Shown here in pieces: positions 18,135 through 28,280 of a stretch of 64,000 bases of DNA. Numbering within the stretch: position 1 is the stretch's first letter; each line of letters opens with the position of its first letter. The notes beneath the pieces were generated by a model that ran no database searches, was not told the DNA's origin, and saw nothing but the letters and a program-made list of their open reading frames with translations. Made by a program: the position numbers and the translations under genes. This stretch comes from Methylotenera sp. (GTDB lineage Bacteria; Pseudomonadota; Gammaproteobacteria; Burkholderiales; Methylophilaceae), in NCBI GenBank assembly GCA_014378845.1, contig JACMNB010000011.1:62001-126000 (forward strand), given 5' to 3'.

Positions 18135-21100
18135 TATTTTGTCTCGCTATCTGAGCTGGCTTCTTGATTATCTAGCGCGGCAATATGGCCGTGCGTTCTT
18201 ACGTGTTTGCCTGACAGCCAAGTGAAAAATAACGGGATAAAAATGGTGGCAATAAACGTCGCTAAAATCATGCCGCCAAGCACGCCAGTACCCATACTGC
18301 GCCTTGCGGCTGCGCCCGCGCCAGTGGCAAACGCCAGCGGAATAATGCCCAGCACAAACGCCATCGACGTCATGATAATTGGCCTAAAGCGCAATTGTGC
18401 GGCCGCCAAAGCCGCTTCAGCGGCTGGCATGCCTTGCTCCATTTTTTGGCTAGCAAATTCCACAATCAAAATCGCGTTTTTAGCCGCCAAGCCAATCAGC
18501 GTAATCATGCCCACCTGAAAGTAAATATCGTTAGGCATGCCGCGAAACAGCACCGCAAGCAGCGCGCCAGTTAACGCAAATGGTACCGCCATAATCACAG
18601 CCAATGGTAATGCCCACGTTTCAAATTGCGCTGCCAAGATTAAAAACACCATCACAATCGCAAAACCAAATGCAAATAAAGCCGCATTGCCGGTACGTTT
18701 TTCTTGATAGGCTTGCGCGGTCCACGCCATTTGATAACCATCGGGTAAGTTGGTTTTAGCCAGCGTTTCTACCGCTTTTATGGCATCGCCAGAGCTAATA
18801 CCAGGCGCGCCACTGCCGAAAATTTTTGCTGATAGCAAACCGTTATAACGCTCTAGTTGCTCGGCGCCCACAATGCTACTGATTTTACTTAACGCTGAAA
18901 GCGGAATCATATTGCCCGTGGGGCTATCGGCATTGGGTTGGCTGCGCACATAGACTTTGCCCAAATCTTCTGGCTTCATTCTAAACGCGGGTTCTGCCTG
19001 CAATTGCACGCGGTAAGTGCGGCCGCTGCGGTTAAAATCATTCACATAAAGTGATCCCATGGTGCTTTGCAAGGTGGCATAAATATCGGCAATTTTTACG
19101 TTTTGCGAAATCGCTTTGGCTTCGTCCACTTCTACCATTAATTGCGGCACGGTTGGCCTAAAAAAGGTATTAAGGCCTGTCAGCTTAGGTTCTGCATGCA
19201 TCGCCTCAATCAATCCATTGGTAACAGCCGCAAGTTTAATTGGGTCGGTATCTTGTTTACTTTGCACATATAGTTCGAAGCCGCCGGCAGAGCCAAGGCC
19301 GCGAATCGCTGGCGGGTTAACCGCAAAGCCCATGCCATCGGCTTGCATCATGCCAATGCCTTTTAACTTGCCAACGATATCATCCGCTGTGGTGGTGCGC
19401 TCTTTCCAATCTTTTAGCCGCACAAACATGGTGGCAGCGTTGGTTTTATTGCCGCCAGACAATAAATCAAAGCCATTGACTGCAAATTCAAACCTAACCG
19501 CAGGATCTTTTGCAATAGCGGCGCGAATATCTTCTGTAGTCTTGCTGCTACGTTTTAACGTTGCGCCGTCTGGCATCACCACAATTGTCACTACATAGCC
19601 TTGATCTTCGGGCGGCACAAAACTGCCAGGCACGGTGCGAAACAGCAGAATCATGGCTATTAAAAAGCCTAAAAATACAACTGCGCCAATTATTTTATGC
19701 TGTAATGTTGTGTTAACTGTTGTGGCATAAAAGCTGGTTAATTGGCTAAACCCTTTATTAAAAGTCTTAAAAATTGCATTTTCTTTATGTGATTTTTTTA
19801 AAATGATGGCGCATAAAGCAGGGGTTAAGGTTAGCGCAACTACGCCAGAAATAACCACCGCAATGGCAATAGTCACCGCAAACTGCCGGTATAACTCGCC
19901 CGCAATACCACCTTGAAAAGCCACTGGTACAAACACCGCGCACAGCACCAACACAATTGCCACCACGGCAGCGGCCACTTGGCCAATTGATTTGATAGCC
20001 GCTGGCAGCGGGTCAAGCCCTTCTTCTGCCATTAAGCGCTCGGTATTTTCTAGCACCACAATGGCATCGTCCACCACAATGCCGATGGCTAAAATCATCG
20101 CAAATAGCGTGAGTAAATTGATTGAAAAACCAAATAAATACAAGCCCGCAAAAGTACCAATCAATGAAATGGGCACTGCAATAATGGGGATAAGCGTGGC
20201 ACGCCAGTTTTGTAAAAACAGAAAAACGACTAAAACTACCAGCACTAATGCTTCTGCAAAGGTTTTTAACACCTCTTCAATGGTCGCCGTGACAAATTCG
20301 CTGGTGTCATAAGGAACGCTGTATTGCATGCCAGCCGGAAAGCCTAATTTAAGCTCTGCAATTTTATCTTTGATTGCAGCAGCCGTATCAAGTGCATTGG
20401 CACCGCTTTGTAAAAATATCGGAATCGCAACGCCTGGCTGGCCATCTAGCGTAGAAGTCACGTTATAGCTTTGCGCGCCTAACTCGACTCGTGCAACGTC
20501 TTTTAAATACAATACGCCGCGCGCAGCATCCGCGCGAATAATAATGTTGCCAAACTGCGCAGGGTCTTTTAAGCGGCCTTTGGCAGTCACCGTATAAATA
20601 AGGTCTTGCGTGACTGGCGCTGGATCTTGGCCGATTTTACCCGCAGCGTATTGGTTATTTTGCGCATTAATCGCCGCCGCAATATCGCTGGTGCTAACGC
20701 CCAATTGCGCCATTTTGTCGGGCCGCAGCCAAATGCGCATGGCAAAATCTTGCCCACCGAAAATCAGCGCATCGCCAACCCCTTTTATCCGCTTAAATTC
20801 GTCTAAAATATTGAGCGTGGCATAATTACTTAAAAATAAGCGATCATGTTTTGGATCTTTTGAGGTGAGCATCACCACCAGCAAAATGTCGCTTGATTTT
20901 TTTTGTACTACCAAGCCATTGCGGCGCACCTCATCTGGCAAGCGTGGCGTGGCAATATTAACGCGGTTACTCACATTAAAAGTTGCTTGGTCAACATTAG
21001 TGCCAACTTCAAACGTTGCAGTAATTACCAGCGTGCCGCTAGAATCGGCATTAGAGTTGAAGTACAGCAAGTTATCGACGCCGCTTAATTGCTCTTCTAT

Positions 21101-21292
21101 TGGCCCGGCAACGGTTTTGCTTAGCGTATCCGCACTTGCGCCTGGGTAGACTGCGGTAATCGTCACAGTAGGCGGCGCAATTTGCGGGTATTGCGCAATT
21201 GGCAACTTTAGAGCGGCAGCTAGACCTGCCAATACAATGATGATGGATAGTACGCTGGCAAAAATAGGTCGCGTAATAAAAAATTTGGTCAT
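18134..21292 (-). CDS. RND multidrug efflux pump, HAE1 (AcrB/MexB) family
   Basis: The 1052-residue inner membrane proton/drug antiporter has twelve membrane segments and two large periplasmic loops. The N-terminus FFITRPIFASVLSIIIVLAGLAAALKLP is diagnostic. The proton-relay aspartates lie in GIVVDDAIVVLENTER of membrane segment 4, and the partner lysine is near GLAAKNAILIVEFA of segment 10. Length equals that of AcrB-type pumps. It is the middle gene of an adaptor-pump-channel operon, 12 bases after the adaptor. Substrates cannot be predicted. Confidence 0.95.
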   Translation of the reverse strand: MTKFFITRPIFASVLSIIIVLAGLAAALKLPIAQYPQIAPPTVTITAVYPGASADTLSKTVAGPIEEQLSGVDNLLYFNSNADSSGTLVITATFEVGTNVDQATFNVSNRVNIATPRLPDEVRRNGLVVQKKSSDILLVVMLTSKDPKHDRLFLSNYATLNILDEFKRIKGVGDALIFGGQDFAMRIWLRPDKMAQLGVSTSDIAAAINAQNNQYAAGKIGQDPAPVTQDLIYTVTAKGRLKDPAQFGNIIIRADAARGVLYLKDVARVELGAQSYNVTSTLDGQPGVAIPIFLQSGANALDTAAAIKDKIAELKLGFPAGMQYSVPYDTSEFVTATIEEVLKTFAEALVLVVLVVFLFLQNWRATLIPIIAVPISLIGTFAGLYLFGFSINLLTLFAMILAIGIVVDDAIVVLENTERLMAEEGLDPLPAAIKSIGQVAAAVVAIVLVLCAVFVPVAFQGGIAGELYRQFAVTIAIAVVISGVVALTLTPALCAIILKKSHKENAIFKTFNKGFSQLTSFYATTVNTTLQHKIIGAVVFLGFLIAMILLFRTVPGSFVPPEDQGYVVTIVVMPDGATLKRSSKTTEDIRAAIAKDPAVRFEFAVNGFDLLSGGNKTNAATMFVRLKDWKERTTTADDIVGKLKGIGMMQADGMGFAVNPPAIRGLGSAGGFELYVQSKQDTDPIKLAAVTNGLIEAMHAEPKLTGLNTFFRPTVPQLMVEVDEAKAISQNVKIADIYATLQSTMGSLYVNDFNRSGRTYRVQLQAEPAFRMKPEDLGKVYVRSQPNADSPTGNMIPLSALSKISSIVGAEQLERYNGLLSAKIFGSGAPGISSGDAIKAVETLAKTNLPDGYQMAWTAQAYQEKRTGNAALFAFGFAIVMVFLILAAQFETWALPLAVIMAVPFALTGALLAVLFRGMPNDIYFQVGMITLIGLAAKNAILIVEFASQKMEQGMPAAEAALAAAQLRFRPIIMTSMAFVLGIIPLAFATGAGAAARRSMGTGVLGGMILATFIATIFIPLFFTWLSGKHVRTHGHIAALDNQEASSDSETK

Positions 21293-21304
21293 TTTCTGTG
21301 TGGC

Positions 21305-22486
21305 CTATTTCGCGGTCGATTTATTTGCTGGCGCGTTAGTTGTTGATGGCGGCAAAGCGGGCGCAGTGCCCAGCGCATGCGGCGCAACTTTTGCCCCTGG
21401 CGGCATCATGTTTAATTTGATTAAATTATCTACGATTACCTTATCATTGGGGTCTAGGCCGCTTAGAATAATCCAATCACGGCCCTGCCACTCACCCACC
21501 ACAACGGGTTTACGCGTCACTTCATTTTTAGTATTGACCACGAATAAAAACTTACCTTGATCGCCCGTTTGTACGGCGGTTTGCGGTACTAAAAATACGC
21601 CATCGCGAGTGCCTGTAGTGACGCGGGCACGCACAAATTGGCCTGGCAATAACTTTTTATTACTATTATCAAACGTGGCGCGTAATTGTTGCGTGCCTAG
21701 CGATGCATCAATTTGGCTGGCGGCAAAATTGAGCTTACCTTTTTGTGAGTATTCGCTACCGTCTGGCAATATCAAACTCACTTCAGATGCTTTGCTTGCA
21801 TCTAAATGGCCACCTAAGCTTTGCAACTCACTTTCAGATAAACTAAAGCGCACCCAAATTGGTGAAACCTGCACAATTGTCGTCAGTAAACTGGTGCCAG
21901 CTTGCACCAGCGCGCCTTCAGAAAACTGAAATCGCCCAGCAATACCTGCTGTGGGCGCGACTACGCGGGTGTAAGATAAATTAAGCTGCGCTTCTTTAAT
22001 ATTTGCTTGCGCTTGCATCATTCCCGCTTGGCTAATGCTGCTGTCTGAGGTTGCATTATCGTATTCGCGCTGGCTAATGGATTGAGTCGCCAGCAATTCT
22101 TTAAGGCGGCTAGATTCACGTGACGTTTGCGTAATGCGCGCGCCTTGGCCAGCGGCAGCCGCTTTGGCTTGCATTAAGGCAATTTCAAACGGGGCTGGGT
22201 CCAGCAAAAACATCACCTGCCCAGCCTTTACTGGCTGCCCTTCTTCAAACAGTTTTTTTACAATAATGCCGCCCACGCGTGGCCGAATTTCCACCTCACT
22301 CGCGCCCTCGGTTTGCGCTACCGCTTCAACACTGATAGGCACTGATGTTGGCTTAACAGCCACTATACTTACTGGCATGGCTTGCGTCGCAGTGCTTGGC
22401 GGCGGCGCAGCACTATCTGGCTTTTTGTTGCAGGCCGCAACAAAACCAAGCGAAATTAATCCTACAATTATTATTCTTACATTCAT
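21305..22486 (-). CDS. RND efflux periplasmic adaptor (membrane fusion protein)
   Basis: This 393-residue lipoprotein of the AcrA/MexA family has a lipobox ending at Cys19 (GFVAAC). The biotinyl-lipoyl-like halves surround a hairpin region, with VEIRPRVGGIIVKKLFEEGQPVKAGQ, then the beta-barrel segment RVVAPTAGIAGR. A proline/alanine-rich tail follows. It links the pump to the outer channel and is the first gene of the operon. No adjacent TetR-type regulator is visible on either side, so regulation is not evident from this window. Confidence 0.93.
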   Translation of the reverse strand: MNVRIIIVGLISLGFVAACNKKPDSAAPPPSTATQAMPVSIVAVKPTSVPISVEAVAQTEGASEVEIRPRVGGIIVKKLFEEGQPVKAGQVMFLLDPAPFEIALMQAKAAAAGQGARITQTSRESSRLKELLATQSISQREYDNATSDSSISQAGMMQAQANIKEAQLNLSYTRVVAPTAGIAGRFQFSEGALVQAGTSLLTTIVQVSPIWVRFSLSESELQSLGGHLDASKASEVSLILPDGSEYSQKGKLNFAASQIDASLGTQQLRATFDNSNKKLLPGQFVRARVTTGTRDGVFLVPQTAVQTGDQGKFLFVVNTKNEVTRKPVVVGEWQGRDWIILSGLDPNDKVIVDNLIKLNMMPPGAKVAPHALGTAPALPPSTTNAPANKSTAK

Positions 22487-22687
22487 AAAATTCTTTCAAA
22501 GCAAAAACAGTTAGTGGCTTCAGTGTTTTGCTAATTAGTAATCGTAAAATCGACAATTATTAATTAAAATTAAGACAATTATCAATGAAGACAACAAGAT
22601 ACTTGCGTAATTTAAAGTGTTAATGCATTATAGCTTTATCGTAATCCTTATAAACGTGACTTTTATGACTAATACGGAATAATCGAC

Positions 22688-23050
22688 ATGATGCTAACAA
22701 GTGCAAACACTGTATTATCTGGCGAAATCTACGCCAAGCAAACGGCATCAAAATTTGTAATGTATAACGTGCTTAAAGTAAGCAACTCTACAAACGGTAA
22801 ACTTCAAGCCGTCACCCTGCAAAATATTGATAATCCACTGAGTTTATTTGAAACTACTGCGCAAAAATTAGCTGGCGCTGGTTACGTCCGCATTAGCCAA
22901 ACGCCCTATATTAACATGGCGATTTCTAGTGCTAAAAAGAAAAAAGTGGCCAAAAAACCGCTGCGCTGCCCTTACACATTAGACTTTTTAGAAGCGCGCG
23001 CGGATTCACAGCGTCCAGAGCCTACTTTACCTGATTTATTTACACTTTAG
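22688..23050 (+). CDS. Small hypothetical protein
   Basis: A 120-residue protein that I do not recognise. It starts with two ATG codons, with ACGGAA about 11 bases before. The sequence is mixed alpha/beta without a signal peptide or membrane segment and has a lysine cluster (SAKKKKVAKKPLRCPY) around residue 82. It is divergent from the RND operon, sharing a 201-base intergenic region, and stands alone. Codon use resembles neighbouring genes, which supports it being real, but no function can be given. Confidence 0.55.
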   Translation: MMLTSANTVLSGEIYAKQTASKFVMYNVLKVSNSTNGKLQAVTLQNIDNPLSLFETTAQKLAGAGYVRISQTPYINMAISSAKKKKVAKKPLRCPYTLDFLEARADSQRPEPTLPDLFTL

Positions 23051-23617
23051 ATTGTTTCTAATCAAATAAGCGCATCCAGCTTAAGCCTTAAAATCAACTA
23101 AACGCCTGAATTGTTAGTACAAGTTAAGCTCTGTAAAGCCCCCACCCCTTTTTTTTTCAGCGACGTAGTCAAATGGCCGGTTGTTAAGTTTCATTGACAA
23201 ACTCCCTAAGTAAACTTCAACTACCGCATAATCACATGAAAGCAAATGCAAGTCTGTACGTAAGCGAACATTGAGTGATTTTGATTTAACTGCGTTTTTT
23301 TATTATCTTGTAAGCATGAATTTTCGGTACGAGCAGCTTGAACGGAATTTTATATAAGCGAAACCAAGCGCTTCAGTCATTTGCAGTTGGAAAATAATTT
23401 AATTTAACAAAAAGTAGCATAAGAAAAGCTCGGCAAAAGCTGCATTTAGATGGTTTCGCAGCGCTCACAACACTGCTGGCACGCCGCTTAAGTTTAAAAA
23501 TACCTTATCCATGCTATGCATTTCGAGTAGATATTAGAATGAATTAAAAAACGCTAAACGCACAAAATATCGACCAAAAATTAAATACTCGACTATTAAA
23601 ACATTTTAAAAAATCTT
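23051..23617. other. Gene-free stretch between two convergent genes
   Basis: These 567 bases hold no open frame that looks like a gene. No RNA gene, clear terminator or dispersed repeat of the kinds found elsewhere in the window was recognised. Confidence 0.5.
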
Positions 23618-24382
23618 TTAAATCGATAAGGTTTGTCTTATTTTTTGCTTGATATTGGTGTATTTTAAAATGTTTCTCAGGCTATTTTGCCCCGGTAATT
23701 TATCTAAATACGCCAATTGCGGCTTACCATTTTGAGCCACTTGCAAAAATGGCGCCTCAACATTAGGGTCAATATCGCCCATTTTCATATACTCCACCAC
23801 ATAAGCCCAGCGGCTTTTTTGCGTAATATTAGGCGTTGTAGAGTGTAATAAAAATGAGGAAAATATCACCACGTCGCCAGGCTCGGCTGAAATAAACACT
23901 TTATTATCGGTGTTGCCTTTGTACACCACATGACTATCGTCTTTTTCAAACTTAAGCAAACACTCATGACTGCTTGGCACCACCCAAAGCCCGCCATTAT
24001 CGGCTGTCATCGATGTCATCGATATCCAAAACTGAAAATGCTGATCCTTTAAATAGCTATATTGATTATCTTGATGCCAAGGAAACGTGCCAGCACCAGG
24101 TTGTTTTTCTACCGCTTGATCCCAACGTACCCAAATATCAGGCCCCGCGAGCGGCGTTAATAAATCGATAATTTTGGCTTGGGCTATAAACGCTCGAATT
24201 TTTTCACTGCGATGCATCAACAACGCATGAAACTTCAAATTGCCTTTATCCAGCACATCGTCGCCCGATTTAGTGGCGGCAGCTTCTTTTAAATCGGCCT
24301 GCAGTTGGTCAATTTCAGTTTGGCTAAATACATTTTTTAAGTAAATAAAGCCATTTTTTTTAAACTCTTCTTGCATCGTCAT
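23618..24382 (-). CDS. Phytanoyl-CoA dioxygenase (PhyH) family protein
   Basis: A protein of about 254 residues of the Fe(II)/2-oxoglutarate PhyH family. The iron ligands appear in TFPWHQDNQYSY (His and Asp) and in SFLLHSTTPN (distal His), and the 2-oxoglutarate arginine is in QKSRWAYV. PhyH-type enzymes hydroxylate small molecules; the substrate here is unknown. The ORF extends to a TTG at 24397, but ATG codons at 24382 or 24376 are more likely starts and give TMQEEFKKNGFIYLKN. It is a single gene, without obvious partners. Confidence 0.82.
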   Translation of the reverse strand: MTMQEEFKKNGFIYLKNVFSQTEIDQLQADLKEAAATKSGDDVLDKGNLKFHALLMHRSEKIRAFIAQAKIIDLLTPLAGPDIWVRWDQAVEKQPGAGTFPWHQDNQYSYLKDQHFQFWISMTSMTADNGGLWVVPSSHECLLKFEKDDSHVVYKGNTDNKVFISAEPGDVVIFSSFLLHSTTPNITQKSRWAYVVEYMKMGDIDPNVEAPFLQVAQNGKPQLAYLDKLPGQNSLRNILKYTNIKQKIRQTLSI

Positions 24383-24520
24383 TGCTGTAAAGCCCAATGT
24401 ATAAATTTATTAATATGATATACATAAAAAATGCGAACATAAATAGCCCATGCGGGTTTAGCAAACTATTAATGCCAAAAACACGGACTTCGTGTTAAAA
24501 AAAATGCGGCACTCGCATGG

Positions 24521-24752
24521 TTTTGACCTTAAATCCCCTGCTACCGCGCCTGTAATGATTTAAACATTTGGGGGATTTTGAGCGAGGACTGTCTGAGCTC
24601 CGTGACAAGCCGCGTTTTGTGTGGCTTGTTAGGGCAAGTTCCGCAGCGCCCAACTTTGAACAAGCACAAGAAATAAGCTGTAGGGGTAGCTTTTTTTGGC
24701 TTCTTTCTTCTGAGCAAGCAAAAGCAAAGTGACTCGCTGAGAAGCGAAAAAA
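24521..24752. repeat. Copy 1 of a roughly 220-base dispersed repeat
   Basis: From CCTTAAATCCCCTGCTACCG to the end of CTCGCTGAGAAGCGAAAA this stretch matches a second diverged copy at about 24826-25045 in the same orientation. Shared blocks include AAATCCCCTGCT, GATTTAAA, GTTCCGCAGCGCCCAACTTT, GGTAGC and TTTCTTTC. An incidental reading frame crosses it but does not look like a protein. Confidence 0.65.
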
Positions 24753-24770
24753 TGGTTCAATTTCCACTAT

Positions 24771-24810
24771 CGCCCCTTTCCCCAACCCCTCTCCCGCCAG
24801 CGGGCGAGGG
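24771..24810. repeat. CTCTCCCGC...GCGGGCGAGG dispersed repeat
   Basis: CGCCCCTTTCCCCAACCCCT followed by CTCCCGCCAGCGGGCGAGGG. This copy separates the two 220-base direct repeats and belongs to the family also found inside fhcB and at the end of the flavoprotein gene. Confidence 0.7.
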
Positions 24811-24825
24811 CTTACGCACTTAGCA

Positions 24826-25045
24826 AGATTTGAATTTAAATCCCCTGCTGCCGCTCCTGTGATGATTTAAAAAGTGGGGAGGTTTTAAGCGAGGATTGTT
24901 TGAGCGCTGAAAGCGCGAGTTCCCCAGCGCCCAACTTTTATAGCAGCGCAGGAAACAAGCGGCAGCGGGGTAGCCTTTTCTTTGGTTTCTTTCTTTTGGC
25001 TAAGTAAAAGAAAGAAACTCGCCAAGAGGCGAAAATTAAGCTTAC
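24826..25045. repeat. Copy 2 of the roughly 220-base dispersed repeat
   Basis: Begins TTGAATTTAAATCCCCTGCT, continues through GCGAGTTCCCCAGCGCCCAA and ends CTCGCCAAGAGGCGAAAATT. It is parallel to copy 1. A TTTCTTTGGTTTCTTTCTTT tract near the end faces AAAGAAAGAAAC, giving a local hairpin. Confidence 0.65.
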
Positions 25046-25076
25046 TTAATTCCCAATGCCTTGCAGTTATTGCGTC

Positions 25077-25658
25077 TTAGGCTCGTTTGCTAGCTATTAC
25101 CACACCACTAGCCCAAGATAATTTTGTCACAATAAAATCCTCGCGCTGCTCTAAAGTTGCAATAAGTTTTGCAACTTTTTCGGCATGACCTTCAGGCCAA
25201 TTGGGCTGTGGCAACATATCATCTATGACGTATAAACCAGCAGGATTAAGTAAGGCTAGCGCTTCGTCTAGCAGGCGATATTTGCCTGCCCATGTGTCAG
25301 CAAAAATAAAATCAAATTTTTGCACTTTTAACGACTGTAAATAATCATCGCCATCTGCACAAACTACCGTTAATCGCACATCTGTGCCTAAATTACGTTT
25401 GAGAGTTGTTAACAGCGCTTCATCATTATCAACGGTGGTTAAATGAGAGTTAGCATCCATGCCATCAAGCAACCATGCGGTTGAGAGGCCGGTACCAGAG
25501 CCAAGCTCAAGGATGCGGGCCGATGGTTTAGATGCCACAAGCGTGCGTAGTAGCGAACAAGCAAGTGGCTCAGACGGCATGGTGAATTCAAATGCACGAG
25601 TATCTGCCCATATACCAGCCAAGGCCTTAGGTTCGTTAAGGTTTAAAATATCATTCAT
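25077..25658 (-). CDS. Class I SAM-dependent methyltransferase (O-methyltransferase-like)
   Basis: A 193-residue Rossmann-fold methyltransferase. Motif I is [16 protein letters not shown] at about 50-65, an acidic strand-2 end is LTTVDNDE, and a [12 protein letters not shown] strand follows; [12 protein letters not shown] resembles the catechol/caffeoyl-CoA O-methyltransferase group. The substrate is unknown. The start overlaps the stop of rimO by four bases (ATGA), so the two are probably translated together, but no functional link is evident. Confidence 0.8.
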   Translation of the reverse strand: MNDILNLNEPKALAGIWADTRAFEFTMPSEPLACSLLRTLVASKPSARILELGSGTGLSTAWLLDGMDANSHLTTVDNDEALLTTLKRNLGTDVRLTVVCADGDDYLQSLKVQKFDFIFADTWAGKYRLLDEALALLNPAGLYVIDDMLPQPNWPEGHAEKVAKLIATLEQREDFIVTKLSWASGVVIASKRA

Positions 25659-27010
25659 CTCGGTGGCCCACCCCTTAAATCATGCCCATCCGCACTATAA
25701 ATCTCTACTTCCACAAAATCGCCAGGCGTTAAGCCTTCCGCATCTTCCATATACACCACGCCGTCAATCTCTGGCGCATCAGCTTTGGTGCGGCCGATGG
25801 CTTCAAAATTACCCTCAAAATCTTGCACAATTTCATCTACCAACACGGTTTGCATTGTGCCGATTTTATGGTGCAGCTTAGCCGCACTGATGCGCTCTTG
25901 CACCGCCATAAACCTTGCCAAGCGCTCCTCTTTCACTTCTTGCGGTACGTGGTCGGGCAGTTCGTTGGCTTTTGCGCCATCGACTGCGCTGTAAGTAAAG
26001 CAGCCAACGCGGTCTAGCTGCGCTTCTTCTAAAAAGTCGAGCAGCATTTTAAAGTCGTCTTCGGTTTCACCGGGGAAGCCTGCAATAAACGTACTGCGTA
26101 CGGTAATATCAGGGCAAATTTCGCGCCAAGCTTTAATGCGTGCCAAGTTATTTTCGGCGTGGGCTGGGCGTTTCATGGCTTTCAAGATTCTATGGCTGGC
26201 GTGCTGAAACGGCACATCTAAGTAGGGCAAAATCAGGCCATCCGCCATTAACGGAATCACTTCATCCACATGCGGATACGGGTAAACGTAATGCAGGCGC
26301 GTCCAAACGCCTAGCTCGCTTAAGGCTTGGCACAGCTCGGTCATGCGCGTTTTCACTGGGCGACCGTTCCAAAAACCTGGGCGATATTTCACATCGACGC
26401 CATAAGCGCTGGTGTCTTGCGAGATGACTAAAATCTCGCTAACGCCAGCATTCACTAGGTTTTCAGCCTCATTCATCACCTCGCCGATTGGTCGACTGAC
26501 TAAATCACCACGCATACTTGGGATAATGCAAAAACTGCAACGATGGTTACAGCCTTCTGAAATTTTTAAATACGCATAATGACTTGGCGTTAAGCGAATA
26601 CCTTGTGGCGGAACAAGGTCTATAAATGGCTCGTGCAATTTAGGCAAATTGGCGTGCACGGCAGTCATCACTTCCTCTAGCGCATGTGGGCCAGTAACAG
26701 CTAGCACGCTGGGGTGCGCGTTAATCACCACATCTTTTTTTGCGCCCAAGCAACCTGTAACAATCACTTTGCCATTTTTTTGCAGCGCTTCGCCAATCGC
26801 GTCTAAGCTTTCTTGCACGGCGCTATCAATGAAGCCGCAGGTGTTGATGACAACTAAATCTGCGCCTTCGTAACTGCTGGAGATTTCGTAGCCCTCGGCG
26901 CGTAATTGCGTCAAAATGCGCTCTGCATCACTACCTGCTTTTGGGCAGCCGAGCGAGACAAAGCCGACTTTGGGAGTTGTTGCTTTGGATACAGTTATTG
27001 GTGTTGTCAT
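25655..27010 (-). CDS. rimO: Ribosomal protein S12 methylthiotransferase RimO
   Basis: The 451-residue radical SAM enzyme adds a methylthio group to an Asp of ribosomal protein S12. It carries the UPF0004 N-terminal domain with cluster cysteines in [21 protein letters not shown] and TGCLGAKKD. The radical SAM motif is [11 protein letters not shown], and a C-terminal TRAM domain follows ([20 protein letters not shown] and GDFVEVEI). Length is standard. It overlaps the downstream methyltransferase gene. Confidence 0.95.
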   Translation of the reverse strand: MTTPITVSKATTPKVGFVSLGCPKAGSDAERILTQLRAEGYEISSSYEGADLVVINTCGFIDSAVQESLDAIGEALQKNGKVIVTGCLGAKKDVVINAHPSVLAVTGPHALEEVMTAVHANLPKLHEPFIDLVPPQGIRLTPSHYAYLKISEGCNHRCSFCIIPSMRGDLVSRPIGEVMNEAENLVNAGVSEILVISQDTSAYGVDVKYRPGFWNGRPVKTRMTELCQALSELGVWTRLHYVYPYPHVDEVIPLMADGLILPYLDVPFQHASHRILKAMKRPAHAENNLARIKAWREICPDITVRSTFIAGFPGETEDDFKMLLDFLEEAQLDRVGCFTYSAVDGAKANELPDHVPQEVKEERLARFMAVQERISAAKLHHKIGTMQTVLVDEIVQDFEGNFEAIGRTKADAPEIDGVVYMEDAEGLTPGDFVEVEIYSADGHDLRGGPPR

Positions 27011-27065
27011 CGCTTTATTTATTCACTTAATATTGATTCATTTTAATTCGAAAAATCCAAATACC

Positions 27066-27152
27066 GTTATTCTGAGTCCAAGTTTTATCTGGGCGAAGAA
27101 TCCAGCCGTTTGGTGGCAAAATCTGCATTGTTTCGCTACGCTCAGAATGACA
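27066..27152. repeat. TTCTGAG...CTCAGAAT palindromic repeat
   Basis: Arms TTATTCTGAGTCCAAG and CGCTACGCTCAGAATGAC enclose GAAGAATCCAG. Related copies are at about 29044-29119, 43621-43713 and 51697-51774. It lies between rimO and the ZIP gene. Confidence 0.75.
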
Positions 27153-27173
27153 GAAGTTAGTTGTTGAGATTTA

Positions 27174-28193
27174 TTATTCTAAAAAATAACCTGTCAGCCA
27201 AATCGACGCAACGCCACATAAAATAAGGCTTAGCTGCGATATTGTCGCGCGCAATTCGGTGCGTTTATGCAGGCTGGGGATTAAATCGGCAACGGCCACG
27301 TAGAGCATACTGGAAGCCGCTAAGCCCAATATAGTCGGCACCCAGCCTTGCACGTGACTGAGCGCGAAATAGGCGATGGTGCCACCAACGACGGTGGCGA
27401 AACTTGACACTAAATTAAAGATGAAAGCTTGTTTTTTACTGTAGCCAGAGTGCAGCAAAATCAAAAAATCGCCGACTTCTTGCGGAATTTCGTGGGCGAT
27501 AATGGCAAGTGCAGTGACGATGCCGACTTTCACATCCACCATAAACGCGCTGGCGATTAAAATGCCGTCGACAAAATTATGAAAAGTGTCGCCAATCATC
27601 ACCATCATGCCGCTTCTGCCGCTATCGTGTGAGTGGTTTTGTGGTGCTTTTATGACAGAAGCAGGTGCTCTGGAAGCCGCTCTGTACTTAATTTTTAAGG
27701 CAGGTGTCTGCAAGGTAGTTAAAACAGGTGTCTGCAAGGCCGCTTTATCTTGTCCCTCAACCAGCTTGGGACTGGCGCACAACGTACCATCCCGTTCGTC
27801 GTGAGCTTGTCGAACGATGGGTTTATCCGGGCATTCATCCTCAGTATGAATCGCATGCACCTCGCAATGATCACCATGACAATGTCGCCAAATCACTAAT
27901 TTCTCGAGCGCAAAAAACAGCAAAATGCCAAATAAAACAGTCGCGGTGAACGTGTGTATATCGGGGGCTACTTTAATGCCTTCAGGCAAAATCTCCAGAA
28001 ACACCGCGCCCAGCATAGCGCCAATCGCATAACTGATAAGCAATGGCACGGCCGAAGTACGCGCGTTAAGCGCAACTAAAGCCGCGCCTGCCACACTAAG
28101 CGCGCCGCCAATCAAACTAAAGAGGATAATCCAAACTAAAATGGGGAAATCAGGAATCGGCATATAATTCGATATATTGGAAACTGTTAGCAT
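27174..28193 (-). CDS. ZIP family divalent metal transporter
   Basis: A 339-residue inner membrane protein of the ZIP family, moving zinc or similar metal ions into the cytoplasm. About eight membrane segments are visible. The metal-binding helices contain HNFVDGILIASAF and HEIPQEVGDFLILL, the classical ZIP segments 4 and 5. A histidine-rich loop (WRHCHGDHCEVHAIHTEDE) precedes segment 4. Residues about 124-148 in that loop (VRQAHDERDGTLCASPKLVE) are encoded by a dispersed GTTCGAC/GTCGAAC-type palindromic repeat inserted in frame, followed by a short tandem repeat (KAALQTPVLTTLQTPALK). Confidence 0.88.
   Translation of the reverse strand: MLTVSNISNYMPIPDFPILVWIILFSLIGGALSVAGAALVALNARTSAVPLLISYAIGAMLGAVFLEILPEGIKVAPDIHTFTATVLFGILLFFALEKLVIWRHCHGDHCEVHAIHTEDECPDKPIVRQAHDERDGTLCASPKLVEGQDKAALQTPVLTTLQTPALKIKYRAASRAPASVIKAPQNHSHDSGRSGMMVMIGDTFHNFVDGILIASAFMVDVKVGIVTALAIIAHEIPQEVGDFLILLHSGYSKKQAFIFNLVSSFATVVGGTIAYFALSHVQGWVPTILGLAASSMLYVAVADLIPSLHKRTELRATISQLSLILCGVASIWLTGYFLE
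27750..27823. repeat. Palindromic repeat inserted in frame in the ZIP gene
   Basis: TGTCCCTCAACCAGCTTGGG, then CGTACCATCCCGTTCGTCGTG and AGCTTGTCGAACGATGGG. The GTTCG...CGAAC-type element is known as an intergenic repeat in many proteobacteria; here the frame stays open through it. A 15-base tandem repeat, CAGGTGTCTGCAAGG, sits next to it at about 27700-27740. Confidence 0.65.
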
Positions 28194-28280
28194 TATAGCG
28201 TAAGGCTGTTCAATTAACCGTCATTGCGGGCTTGATCTGCAATCTGTCGCTAGATTCTGACTTGCGTCAAAATAACAGTT

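Noticed and set aside
24495..24785. A 96-codon open frame on the minus strand.
   Set aside because: It runs through the dispersed repeat and the CTCTCCC element, with cysteine/serine-rich low-quality sequence; no ribosome binding site and no family resemblance.
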